Below the pieces are notes generated by a model. The model did no database searches, was not told the origin of the DNA, and was given only the letters and a program-made list of their open reading frames with translations. This document shows, piece after piece, positions 1 through 7,205 of a DNA stretch of 11,048 nt. This DNA is from Cochliopodium minus (lineage: Eukaryota; Discosea; Himatismenida; Cochliopodiidae), in NCBI GenBank assembly GCA_024220525.1, contig JAMYWO010000077.1, positions 75,943 to 86,990 on the forward strand. The letters are read 5' to 3'. Positions within the stretch are counted from its first letter, which is position 1; every line of letters starts with the position of its first letter. The position numbers were made by a program, and so were the translations under genes.

Positions 1-12
1 CCCATTGAGATG

Positions 13-88
13 AAATTGGTCTCCTGATTTCCCCTTTTTTGGGAAATGGAAATAAGACAAAAAAAGTGCTATTAGGGAATACCAATTT
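13..88. repeat. Nested inverted repeats at the left edge
   Basis: AAATTGGT at 13-20 is complementary to ACCAATTT at 81-88. Between them, ATTTCCC at 27-33 pairs perfectly with GGGAAAT at 41-47 around a seven-base loop of one C and six Ts. Together they could fold into a nested stem structure in RNA or single-stranded DNA. It is unclear whether this is part of a structured RNA, a mobile-element end or chance. The inner hairpin is the more convincing part. Confidence 0.4.
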
Positions 89-307
89 GATACATGGGTT
101 TCATATTTGTAATTATTATTTTGTGGAAGATTGTGTAAATAATGCTAGAAATTTTTGTGTTTAATATCTCACAAAATCTGGGATATGGAGACACATTGAG
201 TAATCAATCACCTTTGTTTTCCCACATCTAAATAAAATTCGCTTTTTATTCTTGATTCAATTGCTGCAGGTTCTTTTAATATCTCATATCTTGTTTATCT
301 TTTGGAA

Positions 308-344
308 AATAGGAGCAAACCTCCCGAAAATGAGGTTTCCTATT
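308..344. repeat. 13-bp bulged hairpin in the left intergenic region
   Basis: AATAGG (308-313) plus AAACCTC (317-323) can pair with GAGGTTT (332-338) plus CCTATT (339-344). This leaves a three-base bulge (AGC, 314-316) and an eight-base loop (CCGAAAAT, 324-331). Thirteen pairs is long for chance in a short spacer. It lies about 120 bases beyond the stop codon of gene A, so a role in RNA structure or 3' end formation is possible but unproven. Confidence 0.5.
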
Positions 345-447
345 AGTTTCTTTGTTTTTATATTATTTTGAAACATTTCACATTTTTTTTTTTATTTATT
401 TTTTTTTTAAGATTTTGTTTAAAAAACATCAAAAGAGTTAATTTTTT

Positions 448-453
448 TTTGAA
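448..453 (-). terminator. Polyadenylation signal of gene A
   Basis: AATAAA on the minus strand begins 12 bases after the stop codon of gene A. A very A/T-rich downstream region with long homopolymers follows. The match is to the canonical eukaryotic signal, but the hexamer is common by chance in DNA this AT-rich. Confidence 0.4.
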
Positions 454-464
454 TACTTTTATTG

Positions 465-1789
465 TCATATGGATTGAAATATCGTTTTGTAGTTCTCTTG
501 AAGTTGATCTTCAATGATATAGCTATTTTCAATGAAGCAGAAAAAAAAGTGAGGTTTCAAATTTTCATCACACAATAAAGAACAACAGGCTTCTGAACAA
601 ATCACAAGACCAGTTTGGTGTTTCAGAAAGGCAACAATTTTGACAAAGTTGATTCTTTCTTTACAAAATTTCAAAAGTTCCTTGACAAGAGAAATTTAGA
701 AATAAAAAAGAAGATTAAGCAAATTTAAATTAGAACAATTTTTTGGAATACCCTTGAATATTCTTCTAGTTCTTCTTTTGTGAGGTTAATAAAAAAAGTA
801 GAGAGGCATTTATTAAGGATGTGAGGAGGGTTATAACCAATAGAAAGAGCACACGCTTCGGAAACATCCTTAATTATCATGTTGGAAGGGTTGTATGCAC
901 CATCGGGTAAGTTTGGTTCAAACTCCGTCATAGAATAAGAAGCATATTTTTTCATTGTGAAATGACAAAGGAAATTGAAAGGGGTTGTCTTATTCCGGGA
1001 GGGGTCAAAGAATTTTTGGAAATGTTGTTCTGCTATTTGTTTCTCCGAGTTCTCCTTTCTTTTTTGTTTCTTCAATTTCTCTATTTCTTCTTGAAGACAG
1101 ATGTTCTCATCTTTCATTTTGCTGAGTTCAAAATTAAGATTATCTATTTCTTTGTCTTCTTCGTTTAGATTATTTATTTTTTTATCTTTCCCTTTTCTTG
1201 TATTGATATTATCTCCATTCTTTATGATTAATTCTTCACTATTAACAAATTCTATTTCCATTATGTCAGGATGTAAAGGAAATTCATCAGTATAATACAT
1301 ATGGGGAAAAATTTCTGAGGAGTTAATTATATTTTTTGATAAAGAATTATCATGACCAATATAGATGTCATCATGAAAAATATTCTTATCAAAATGGTTA
1401 TTATTGACGATATTAAAGTTTAAATTATTTATATTTTTGAGTTCAATCTTGCTAATTCCATACATAGAACCTGTATCATCCAATTTTCTTTTCTTTATGG
1501 ATTCATCTTGTATTATCAACACATTTTCAATTGGAGGGTGATTATTCTGTTTATTTTCATTTTTTATATTTATTTTTGCTATATTTTTTTTAGTTTGATT
1601 CTCTGGTGGCTTGATACTTTTTCTGATCTTATTTTCAATATCAAAACATTCCTTCTTATTTTTGATGCAATTGAAGCAAGGCCTTTTGTTGTCACATTTT
1701 TTATGATTTCTTTGACAAAAAGCACATGCCTTTCGAACGTTTGGTATTTTCTTTTTATTTTCTTTCTTTTTGGTTTTGCACGAACTCAT
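465..1789 (-). CDS. Gene A: Zn(II)2Cys6 and PAS-like transcription factor, ERT1/RDS2-like
   Basis: Two exons: 1789-752 and 680-465, joined in phase 0 across a 71-base intron (AGG|GTATTC ... TCAAG|GAA); 417 residues. The start at 1789 puts the Zn cluster near the N-terminus, as in the paralogs. The six cluster cysteines are C22, C25, C32, C38, C41 and C48 (CX2CX6CX5CX2CX6C), with the CQRxHxxC and RPCxxC features of the ERT1/RDS2/AcuK branch. A Lys/Asn-rich linker contains KKRKL at 99-103, a possible nuclear localisation signal. A coiled coil at about 218-247 should mediate dimerisation, followed by a PAS-like domain from about 268 to the end. A DNA-binding nuclear regulator is expected. Fungal ERT1/RDS2 control gluconeogenesis and carbon-source genes, but that target set cannot be assumed here. 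This is the most divergent array member in its PAS-like region (for example CHFTMKKYASYS against SHFTLKKDASFA in B). Confidence 0.92.
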
Positions 1790-1901
1790 TTTGGTATTTT
1801 TTTTTGTTTTTATTTAATTTTTTTTCTTTTTTCTCCTCCAAATAAATTGAATAATAATTTTTTATCACTAAAGTCAAATAAAACAATAAATTAGGAAAAA
1901 A

Positions 1902-1916
1902 GTGGAACTAATTCCA
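1902..1916. promoter_or_regulatory. GTGGAA...ATTCC palindromic site upstream of gene A
   Basis: GTGGAACTAATTCCA contains inverted arms TGGAA/TTCCA around CTAA. It lies 113-127 bases upstream of the A start codon. A near-identical arrangement, GTGGAATTTTATTCC, occurs 105-119 bases upstream of gene B, while the flanks of the two sites are not alike. A dimeric transcription factor could bind it; GAAnnTTC spacing also recalls heat-shock elements. This is an inference from two copies. Confidence 0.35.
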
Positions 1917-2127
1917 AATAAATTTTAATTTAATTTTATATTTTTAATTTCAAAGTAACAAGATAAGGGTTTTTTATTTTCATTGCAAAATAACAGAAAG
2001 CTTCTACACAAATGACGACCTTTAAGATGCATTAAGGACAATAATCTTTTTGATTGAATTTAATATCCAAACAAAAATGAAAAATTTTCATTGAAAGGTG
2101 AGAGACTTTTTGAATTTTAAAATACTT

Positions 2128-2133
2128 TTTATT
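2128..2133 (-). terminator. Polyadenylation signal of gene B
   Basis: AATAAA on the minus strand lies 22 bases beyond the B stop codon. It is the closest canonical match. In an AT-rich spacer this is suggestive only. Confidence 0.35.
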
Positions 2134-2155
2134 TGAATAAATAGATTAAATTAAA

Positions 2156-3616
2156 TCATAATGGTTTGTAAATGGATTTGTAACTCTTATGGAATGGATC
2201 TTCTATAATTGAAGATCTTTCAAAAAAGTAAAAGATGAACTGCGGCTTCAAATTTTCATCACATAATACTGAACAAGACCCCTCAAGACAAACGACCAAG
2301 CCAATTAAATGTCTCAAAAAGCAAGTAATTTTGAAGTGATTAAATTTTTCTTTGCAATTTTTCAATAAACCCTAAATTAAAAGGAAAATAAAAAAAATTA
2401 AGAAATGGTAATTATTTGTTACTATAGAATGTTCAGTTAATTCTTCTCTTGTCAGGTTAGGAGTAAAAGCTAATGTATAGTTGTTCAAAACATTTGGAGG
2501 ATTATAGCCAAAAGATAGAGAACATTGTTCGGATACTTCTTTTATTTTGCAAGAAGAAGGATTGTACCCTGTGTCAGGGAGGTTTTTTTCAAATTGGGTC
2601 ATTGCAAAAGAAGCATCTTTTTTCAAGGTGAAATGAGATAGATAACAAAATGGAATCCCTTTGTTCTCAGAAAATTTTTTGGATTCATGAAAATATAATC
2701 CTGCTTTTTCTAATTCAATCTTTCTTAGATTTTGTTTCTTTAATTTCTCAATTTCTTTTCTCAATCTGATGTTTTCTTTTTTCATTTGACTAATTGCGAG
2801 ATCCATTTGTTCTTTGGTCTTGTCAGTGAAGTTATGAGATGAATCTTGGATTGAATCTTCTATTCTTTCAAAATTCTGAAAATTGATGGAATTAAAATCA
2901 TTGTTTTCTCCCAAAATGGTATAATCTAGATCAATTATATCTATTAGTTCGAATGGCGAATTATTTTCTTTGTAGGGATCGGAGTTGTTATTATTTAAAA
3001 GATTCCTATTTTTTTCCAGGATATTATTTTTATATTCAAAATTATTCCCACCATAATTGTTTTGGGAAACATTATTCTCTGTAAAGAAGTTTGCATTCAC
3101 TGGAAAATAGTTGGAAACAAACATTTTTTCTATTTCTCCTTCATTCACTTTAGTAATTTCTGAATTCCCTAATTTTCTTTTCTTTGTGGGTTCATCTTTT
3201 ATTATCATTTTTCTTTCGTTTAAAGGTAGATTGATATAATGACCCGGATACATCATTAAATTTAATTTGTCATTATCCATATTCCAAAAGTAATCCAGAT
3301 CTATACCTTCATTCCTATCATTTGGATCGATAGTTAACTTGTTAATTGGTTCAATATTTATTCCAGTCATGTTAGAATTCTTTCCACCATCAAAATCAAT
3401 ATTTGAATTTTTTTTTGATTGATGTTGGGGTGGCTTCATTCCTTTCCTAAATTTGTTTTCCACATCACAACAATCTATTTTTCTTCTTATACAATTAAAG
3501 CATGGTCTTTTATTATCGCATTTCTTATGTATCCTTTGGCAATTTACACATGCTTTTCCTACATTTATTTTAGGCTTCTTGGTTGTTTTAGGCTTTGTTC
3601 TTTTTGTCTGATTCAT
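2156..3616 (-). CDS. Gene B: Zn(II)2Cys6 and PAS-like transcription factor, ERT1/RDS2-like
   Basis: Exons 3616-2423 and 2371-2156 are joined in phase 0 across a 51-base intron (ATA|GTAACA ... TTTAG|GGT); 469 residues. The Zn cluster cysteines are C23, C26, C33, C39, C42 and C49, with a basic KFRKGMKPP segment after the cluster. The middle is a long acidic/Asn-rich linker, probably disordered, interrupted by KKRKL at 145-149 within the array-wide motif IIxDExxKKRKL. A coiled coil at about 271-305 is followed by the PAS-like domain from about 321. In exon 1 it is the closest paralog of C, with long stretches nearly identical at the nucleotide level (Zn cluster and NLPDTGYNPSSCKIKE region), pointing to a recent tandem duplication. 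Expected to act in the nucleus as a dimeric DNA-binding regulator; ligand and targets unknown. Confidence 0.93.
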
Positions 3617-3852
3617 TATAACTGAATTTTTCGAATTTCCTTTTTTTTATTTTTTTAAAAAATTTATTTGATTTTTATTTGACATCTTCTCAGATCACTT
3701 TTTATTTTCCTTTACATCTGGTGGAATTTTATTCCGATAAGGATTAAAAAAATAAATAAAAGTTTTTAAATATAAAAAATTCCGAAAATCAAAAAAAAAT
3801 TAAAGTTAATTCACTTAATTATTGTGAAGCTTTAAATAAATAGTTTAATAAA
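3617..3852. other. Intergenic: gene B promoter and gene C 3' flank
   Basis: A 236-base spacer without a gene. It holds the palindromic GTGGAA...ATTCC element at 3721-3735, a GATAAGG overlapping it at 3736-3742 (GATAAGG also occurs at 1962-1968 upstream of A), and two ATTCCGA copies at 3731-3737 and 3779-3785. The CCG triplets stand out because C and G are scarce here. An AATAAT on the minus strand at 3818-3823 may act as a variant C polyadenylation signal. Confidence 0.45.
3721..3735. promoter_or_regulatory. GTGGAA...ATTCC palindromic site upstream of gene B
   Basis: GTGGAATTTTATTCC has arms GGAAT/ATTCC around TTT and lies 105-119 bases upstream of the B start codon. Spacing and sequence match the site upstream of A. 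The 3' arm runs into CCGATAAGG, giving a CCG triplet of the kind bound by Zn2Cys6 proteins. Confidence 0.35.
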
Positions 3853-5201
3853 TCATAATGGATGAAAAATAGTTTTATAATTCTCCAGAATGGGATCTTC
3901 TAAAAAGTTAACTTTTTCGATAAAAGTTAAAACGAGATGTGGTTTCATATTCTCATCACACAAAACGGAACAAGAAGCTTCGAAACAAAGGACCAACCCA
4001 ATTACGTGTTTTACAAAGCAAGTAAATTTAAAGTGATTAATTCTTTCTTTACAAATTTTCAGTAAACCCTTATTATTAAATATAAATTTTGGTTAAAAAC
4101 TATTAAAAGAAAACTAATTTTTTTTTTTACTATTGAATGTTCTTTTAAATCTTCTTTTGATACATATAGAGTAAAATCTATTGCATATTTATTCAATACA
4201 TTTGGTGGATCATAGCCAAAAAACATAGCACATTGTTCGGATATTTCTTTTATTTTGCAAGAAGAAGGATTGTATCCTGTGTCAGGAAGGTTTCTTTCAT
4301 ATTGGGTGATGGCAAAAGAAGCATCTTTCTTCAAGGTGAAATGAGATAGATAACCAAAAGGAATCCCATTCTTCCAAGAAAATTCATTCACTGCTTTGAA
4401 GAATAATTCTTCAAAAATTGCTTTATCACTTTTTTTTTTCAACTCTTCTATTTTCCTTTTTAAATTGATGTTTTCCTTTCTCACAATACATCTTTCTTCA
4501 TTGATTTGTGCTTCCAACAAGTTTGAAATCAAAGATTGTTCACGGAATGAATTTGGTTCAAAATCATCTTCACTTTCAAGATTCAAAAAATTGTTACTGT
4601 TGAAATCATTGAAATCATTTTCCATTTTTCCATTACATTTAATAGTGAAATCAAGGTCTATTATTTCTTCCGTATTAGTTTTATTTTCGTCAATGCGGGA
4701 TTTATTTATTTTTTCGTCGAAGATATTATTATTATATTCAAAATTATTATCACATAAATTCAACTTTAGTAATTTTTTCATTTCTCTCTCCAATGGAGGT
4801 GGATTCCCTGATTTCCTTTTCTTGATGAGTTCATCTTTTATTATCCTTTTATTTTCGTTTTGAATTTTGTAGTTATTTTGTGAAAATTTTAATTTGTTCT
4901 CATTTTTTAAATCAAATTCTATCCCATCATTGGTTTCCATATCATTGACAAGTAGAATGCTTGTCGTATTAATTATTTCGATGTCTGAATCAATTTTTAG
5001 ATTTTTTTTAGGGTGATGTTGGGGTGGCTTTACTCCTTTCCTATATTTGTTTTCCACATCACAACAATCTATTTTTTTTCTCATACAATTAAAGCATGGT
5101 CGCTTATTATCACATTTCTTATGTATCCTTTGACAATTTACACATGATTTCTTTACATTTGATTTAGATTTTGATTTGATGGTTTTTTCAGTTGAAATCA
5201 T
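3853..5201 (-). CDS. Gene C: Zn(II)2Cys6 and PAS-like transcription factor, ERT1/RDS2-like
   Basis: Exons 5201-4131 and 4068-3853 are joined in phase 0 across a 62-base intron (ATA|GTAAAA ... ATAAG|GGT); 428 residues. The second exon has no ATG or TTG near its start and is easy to miss, but it translates without a stop through 71 codons and aligns along its length with the other second exons. Zn cluster cysteines: C20, C23, C30, C36, C39 and C46. The linker motif is KKRK at 127-130 followed by Ser, where most paralogs have Leu. A coiled coil lies at about 228-258 and a PAS-like domain from about 280. Exon 1 resembles B most closely, whereas part of exon 2 (DENMKPHLV...TFIEKV) is nearly identical to D, so the gene looks mosaic. 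The start codon is preceded by an A/G homopurine leader. Confidence 0.93.
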
Positions 5202-5338
5202 TTTTTTTTTTTTCTTTCTTTCTTTTTTTTATTTTTTTATTTTTTATTGAAGTGGAAATAAAAAAAAATATAAACTTGAAAGAATCTATTTTTAGCAAGA
5301 TAAACTTTAGTGAAAAATCAAAGAAAATTATAAGTTGT

Positions 5339-5362
5339 CGGAATTTTTAACATTTGATCCCG
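5339..5362. promoter_or_regulatory. Inverted CGG/CCG triplets upstream of gene C
   Basis: CGG (5339-5341) and CCG (5360-5362) form an inverted pair with an 18-base spacer, 138-161 bases upstream of the C start. Many Zn2Cys6 dimers bind inverted CGG triplets with a protein-specific spacer (11 for Gal4). This is a plausible auto- or cross-regulatory site for the array, but a chance pair cannot be excluded. Confidence 0.25.
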
Positions 5363-5393
5363 CAACCTCTCCAAAATCTTTGAAATGATTAAG

Positions 5394-5399
5394 TTTATT
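5394..5399 (-). terminator. Polyadenylation signal of gene D
   Basis: AATAAA on the minus strand starts one base after the TGA stop of gene D. The same tight arrangement is seen at gene G, suggesting very short 3' untranslated regions in this genome. Confidence 0.4.
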
Positions 5400-5400
5400 A

Positions 5401-6869
5401 TCACAATGAAACAAATATGATTTTGTGGCTCTCTTTCTTTTGATCCTCTACAATGTAAACCTTCTCAATAAAAGTTGAAACGAGATGTGGTTTCATATTC
5501 TCATCACACAAAATAGTACATGAACACTCAGAACAAACCAAGAAACCATCTTGATGTTTTGAAAATCCAATAATCTTGATATAGTTTACTTTTTCTTTGC
5601 AAACTTCCAAAAGATTCTTTTTAAAAAAGAATGAATTTTTTAAAAACTTTTTTACAAGAAATTTTTTTTTTTTACCTTTGAATACTGTTCCTGTTCTTCT
5701 TTGGTCATGTTTGGAGAAAAAGTAGAAACATATTTATTAAGCATTTTAGGAGGATCGTAGCCATAAGAACGAGCACAAAGATCAGACACCTCCAAGATCT
5801 TTGTGCTAGAAGGATTATACCCAGTATCAGGAAGATTCTTATCGAAAACAAGAAAGGAATAAGAAGTATCTTTTTTGACGGAGAAATGGGAAAGATAATC
5901 GAGAGGGACTGCTCTATTTCCGAAAATTCTATTGTAAGATTGAAAATAAACTGTTGATTTTTCATCTTCTGAGTTATTTTTGTTCTGTCTTTTTACATTT
6001 CCTATTTGTCTTCTCAAAAGAGTTATTTCATTTTTCATTTTGTTAATTTCAAGATTCAATCCTTCTTTTTTCTTATCAAAACTAGAATCATCATCTTCTT
6101 TGGGAGTGAATTGGATATTTTTCGATTTTAAAAGTGATAGGAAATTTGGATCGTTTTTGTTTGAGATATAATAATTATTTATATTGTAGATTACTATGTT
6201 ATTGTTGTGATTATGAATATTATTGACATTATTGGGAATATATACATTATTATTATTATTTTCATTGTCTATATTGTATGGAAGATACATTTCATTTGAA
6301 TTATTAACTTCGCCATTTTGGATGTTGCCATGAATTCTTTGAATGGGAATATTATTCATTCTATAATTGTTGATATTAACATTGTTTGGTTGATTAATGG
6401 TGTTGGAATCAAATGCTAAATTTGTCCCTCTTTTCTTTTCATCAGTATTTCCATTTGAAGATCCAATATCCTCTAATTTTCTTTTGGTTGATTCATTTTT
6501 TATATTTATCCCTAAATTATTATCGTAAGGGGAATTAATTAAATAAAGGTTTGGATGTGATTCGATTTTTGTAGATTGTCCTATTTCTATCTCTTTATTT
6601 GAGAATATATTTGGACCATTGATGATATTTGGCTCATTTTTATTGATTATATTTTTATTGAGTATATTTTTATTTGCTTTATCTTTGGTTTTTGGATTGC
6701 ATGGTTTTAATTCTTTCCTAAATTTGTTTTCTACATCACAACATTCAATTTTCATCTTTATACATTTCTTACATGGTCTTTTATAATCACATTTTTTATC
6801 TATACTTTGGCAATTAATACATGATTTTGCTCTATTTGTATTCTTCTTATTCATCTCTCCAAAATTCAT
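5401..6869 (-). CDS. Gene D: Zn(II)2Cys6 and PAS-like transcription factor with divergent cluster loop
   Basis: Exons 6869-5676 and 5616-5401 are joined in phase 0 across a 59-base intron (AAG|GTAAAA ... AAAAG|AAT); 469 residues. A second in-frame ATG at residue 6 is an alternative start; both keep the whole cluster. Cysteines are C17, C20, C27, C33, C36 and C43. The loop after C20 reads QSIDKK where A, B, C and E have QR(N/I)HKK, and RPCKKC replaces RPC(F/G)NC; these changes lie in or near the DNA-contacting part of Zn2Cys6 proteins, so altered site preference is plausible. TKRKL sits at 128-132. Residues about 155-240 are Asn-rich. A coiled coil at about 271-300 precedes the PAS-like domain from about 321. 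D starts head-to-head with gene G. Confidence 0.92.
6150..6407 (-). repeat. Asn-rich low-complexity tract in gene D
   Basis: Residues about 155-240 of D are dominated by Asn with Ile, Tyr and Val, including runs of four or five Asn encoded mainly by AAT. The corresponding linkers of A, B, C and E are shorter or less Asn-pure. The tract is probably disordered and prone to length change through replication slippage. Confidence 0.7.
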
Positions 6870-7205
6870 TTTTTTTTTTTTAAAAATCCATTAAATTTGT
6901 GTAAAATCAAATTTCCAAAAAGATATGTAAACTTCAATTTATGATTGAACATCAAACCAAATGGAAACTTTCTTAAGAATTTTTTTTTTTAAAAATTGAC
7001 ATTTTTAAATGATTTTTTTTGCTTTTCCAAAAAATAGTTTCTTTTAAAAAAGTACCCAAAAAAATAAACATATTTTTCTTTTTCTTCATTTCACTGACTC
7101 CATCTTTAATTTTTGAATTGGAACCAAGCAGTTTAGAAATCTTTGAAACTCTTGAAAGATTCCGCAAATAAAAATACATTATTAAAAAAAAATATAAAAA
7201 AGGAA
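6870..7205. promoter_or_regulatory. Divergent intergenic region between genes D and G
   Basis: This 336-base region must contain the promoters of both D (minus) and G (plus). It is very AT-rich with several homopolymers and an A-rich leader before each start codon. TGGAAACTTTCTT at 6962-6974 is a weak counterpart of the palindromes upstream of A and B. ATTCCGC at 7159-7165 resembles the ATTCCGA copies upstream of B. A 68-codon minus-strand frame at 6973-7179 has no similarity to the array and is not called as a gene. Confidence 0.5.

Larger units (their letters stand above)
1..464. other. Intergenic stretch, no gene recognised
   Basis: No convincing coding region is visible on either strand. 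The longest plus-strand ATG reading frame noticed (142-231) is only 29 codons and resembles nothing I recognise. Positions 1-90 and 180-350 are less AT-rich than the rest and contain inverted repeats, annotated separately. A 12-base direct repeat (TTTAATATCTCA) lies at 160-171 and 275-286. Positions 370-440 are mostly T homopolymer and lie just downstream of gene A. The segment could include the edge of a neighbouring gene or a structured transcript; nothing seen settles this. Confidence 0.5.
1790..2155. other. Intergenic: gene A promoter and gene B 3' flank
   Basis: This 366-base spacer separates the start of A from the stop of B and shows no credible reading frame. It contains A-rich sequence just before the A start codon (on the coding strand), the TGGAA/TTCCA palindrome at about 1903-1916, and the presumptive B polyadenylation signal at 2128-2133. 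The segment 1970-2110 is less AT-rich than its surroundings, but I recognise nothing in it. Confidence 0.5.
5202..5400. other. Intergenic: gene C promoter and gene D 3' flank
   Basis: A 199-base spacer with no gene. Positions 5202-5247 form an almost pure pyrimidine tract on the plus strand, giving an A/G-rich leader directly before the C start codon. A CGG at 5339-5341 faces a CCG at 5360-5362 across 18 bases. AATAAA on the minus strand at 5394-5399 is placed to end the D transcript. Confidence 0.45.

Noticed and set aside
142-231. 29-codon plus-strand frame in the left spacer
   Set aside because: Too short and without context or similarity; frames of this size are expected by chance.
1508-1894. 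128-codon plus-strand reading frame opposite the start of gene A
   Set aside because: It is antisense to the Zn cluster exon, is Phe/Ile-rich as expected from reading Lys/Asn codons backwards, and resembles no protein.
4396-4863. 155-codon plus-strand reading frame inside gene C
   Set aside because: Antisense shadow of the low-complexity linker and coiled coil; Ser/Phe/Leu-rich composition is the mirror of the coding strand and no paralog conserves it.
5202-5247. Long pyrimidine tract as a possible simple repeat of functional interest
   Set aside because: Similar A/G- or A-rich leaders precede several start codons in this AT-rich genome, so it is treated as ordinary leader sequence.
5705-5965. 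86-codon minus-strand frame overlapping gene D in another frame
   Set aside because: Out-of-frame shadow of the conserved PAS-like segment; hydrophobic composition only, not shared by paralogs.
6973-7179. 68-codon minus-strand frame between D and G
   Set aside because: Lys-rich, no paralog, no recognisable domain, and it lies in the region needed for two promoters. It could be an upstream reading frame, but nothing supports that.
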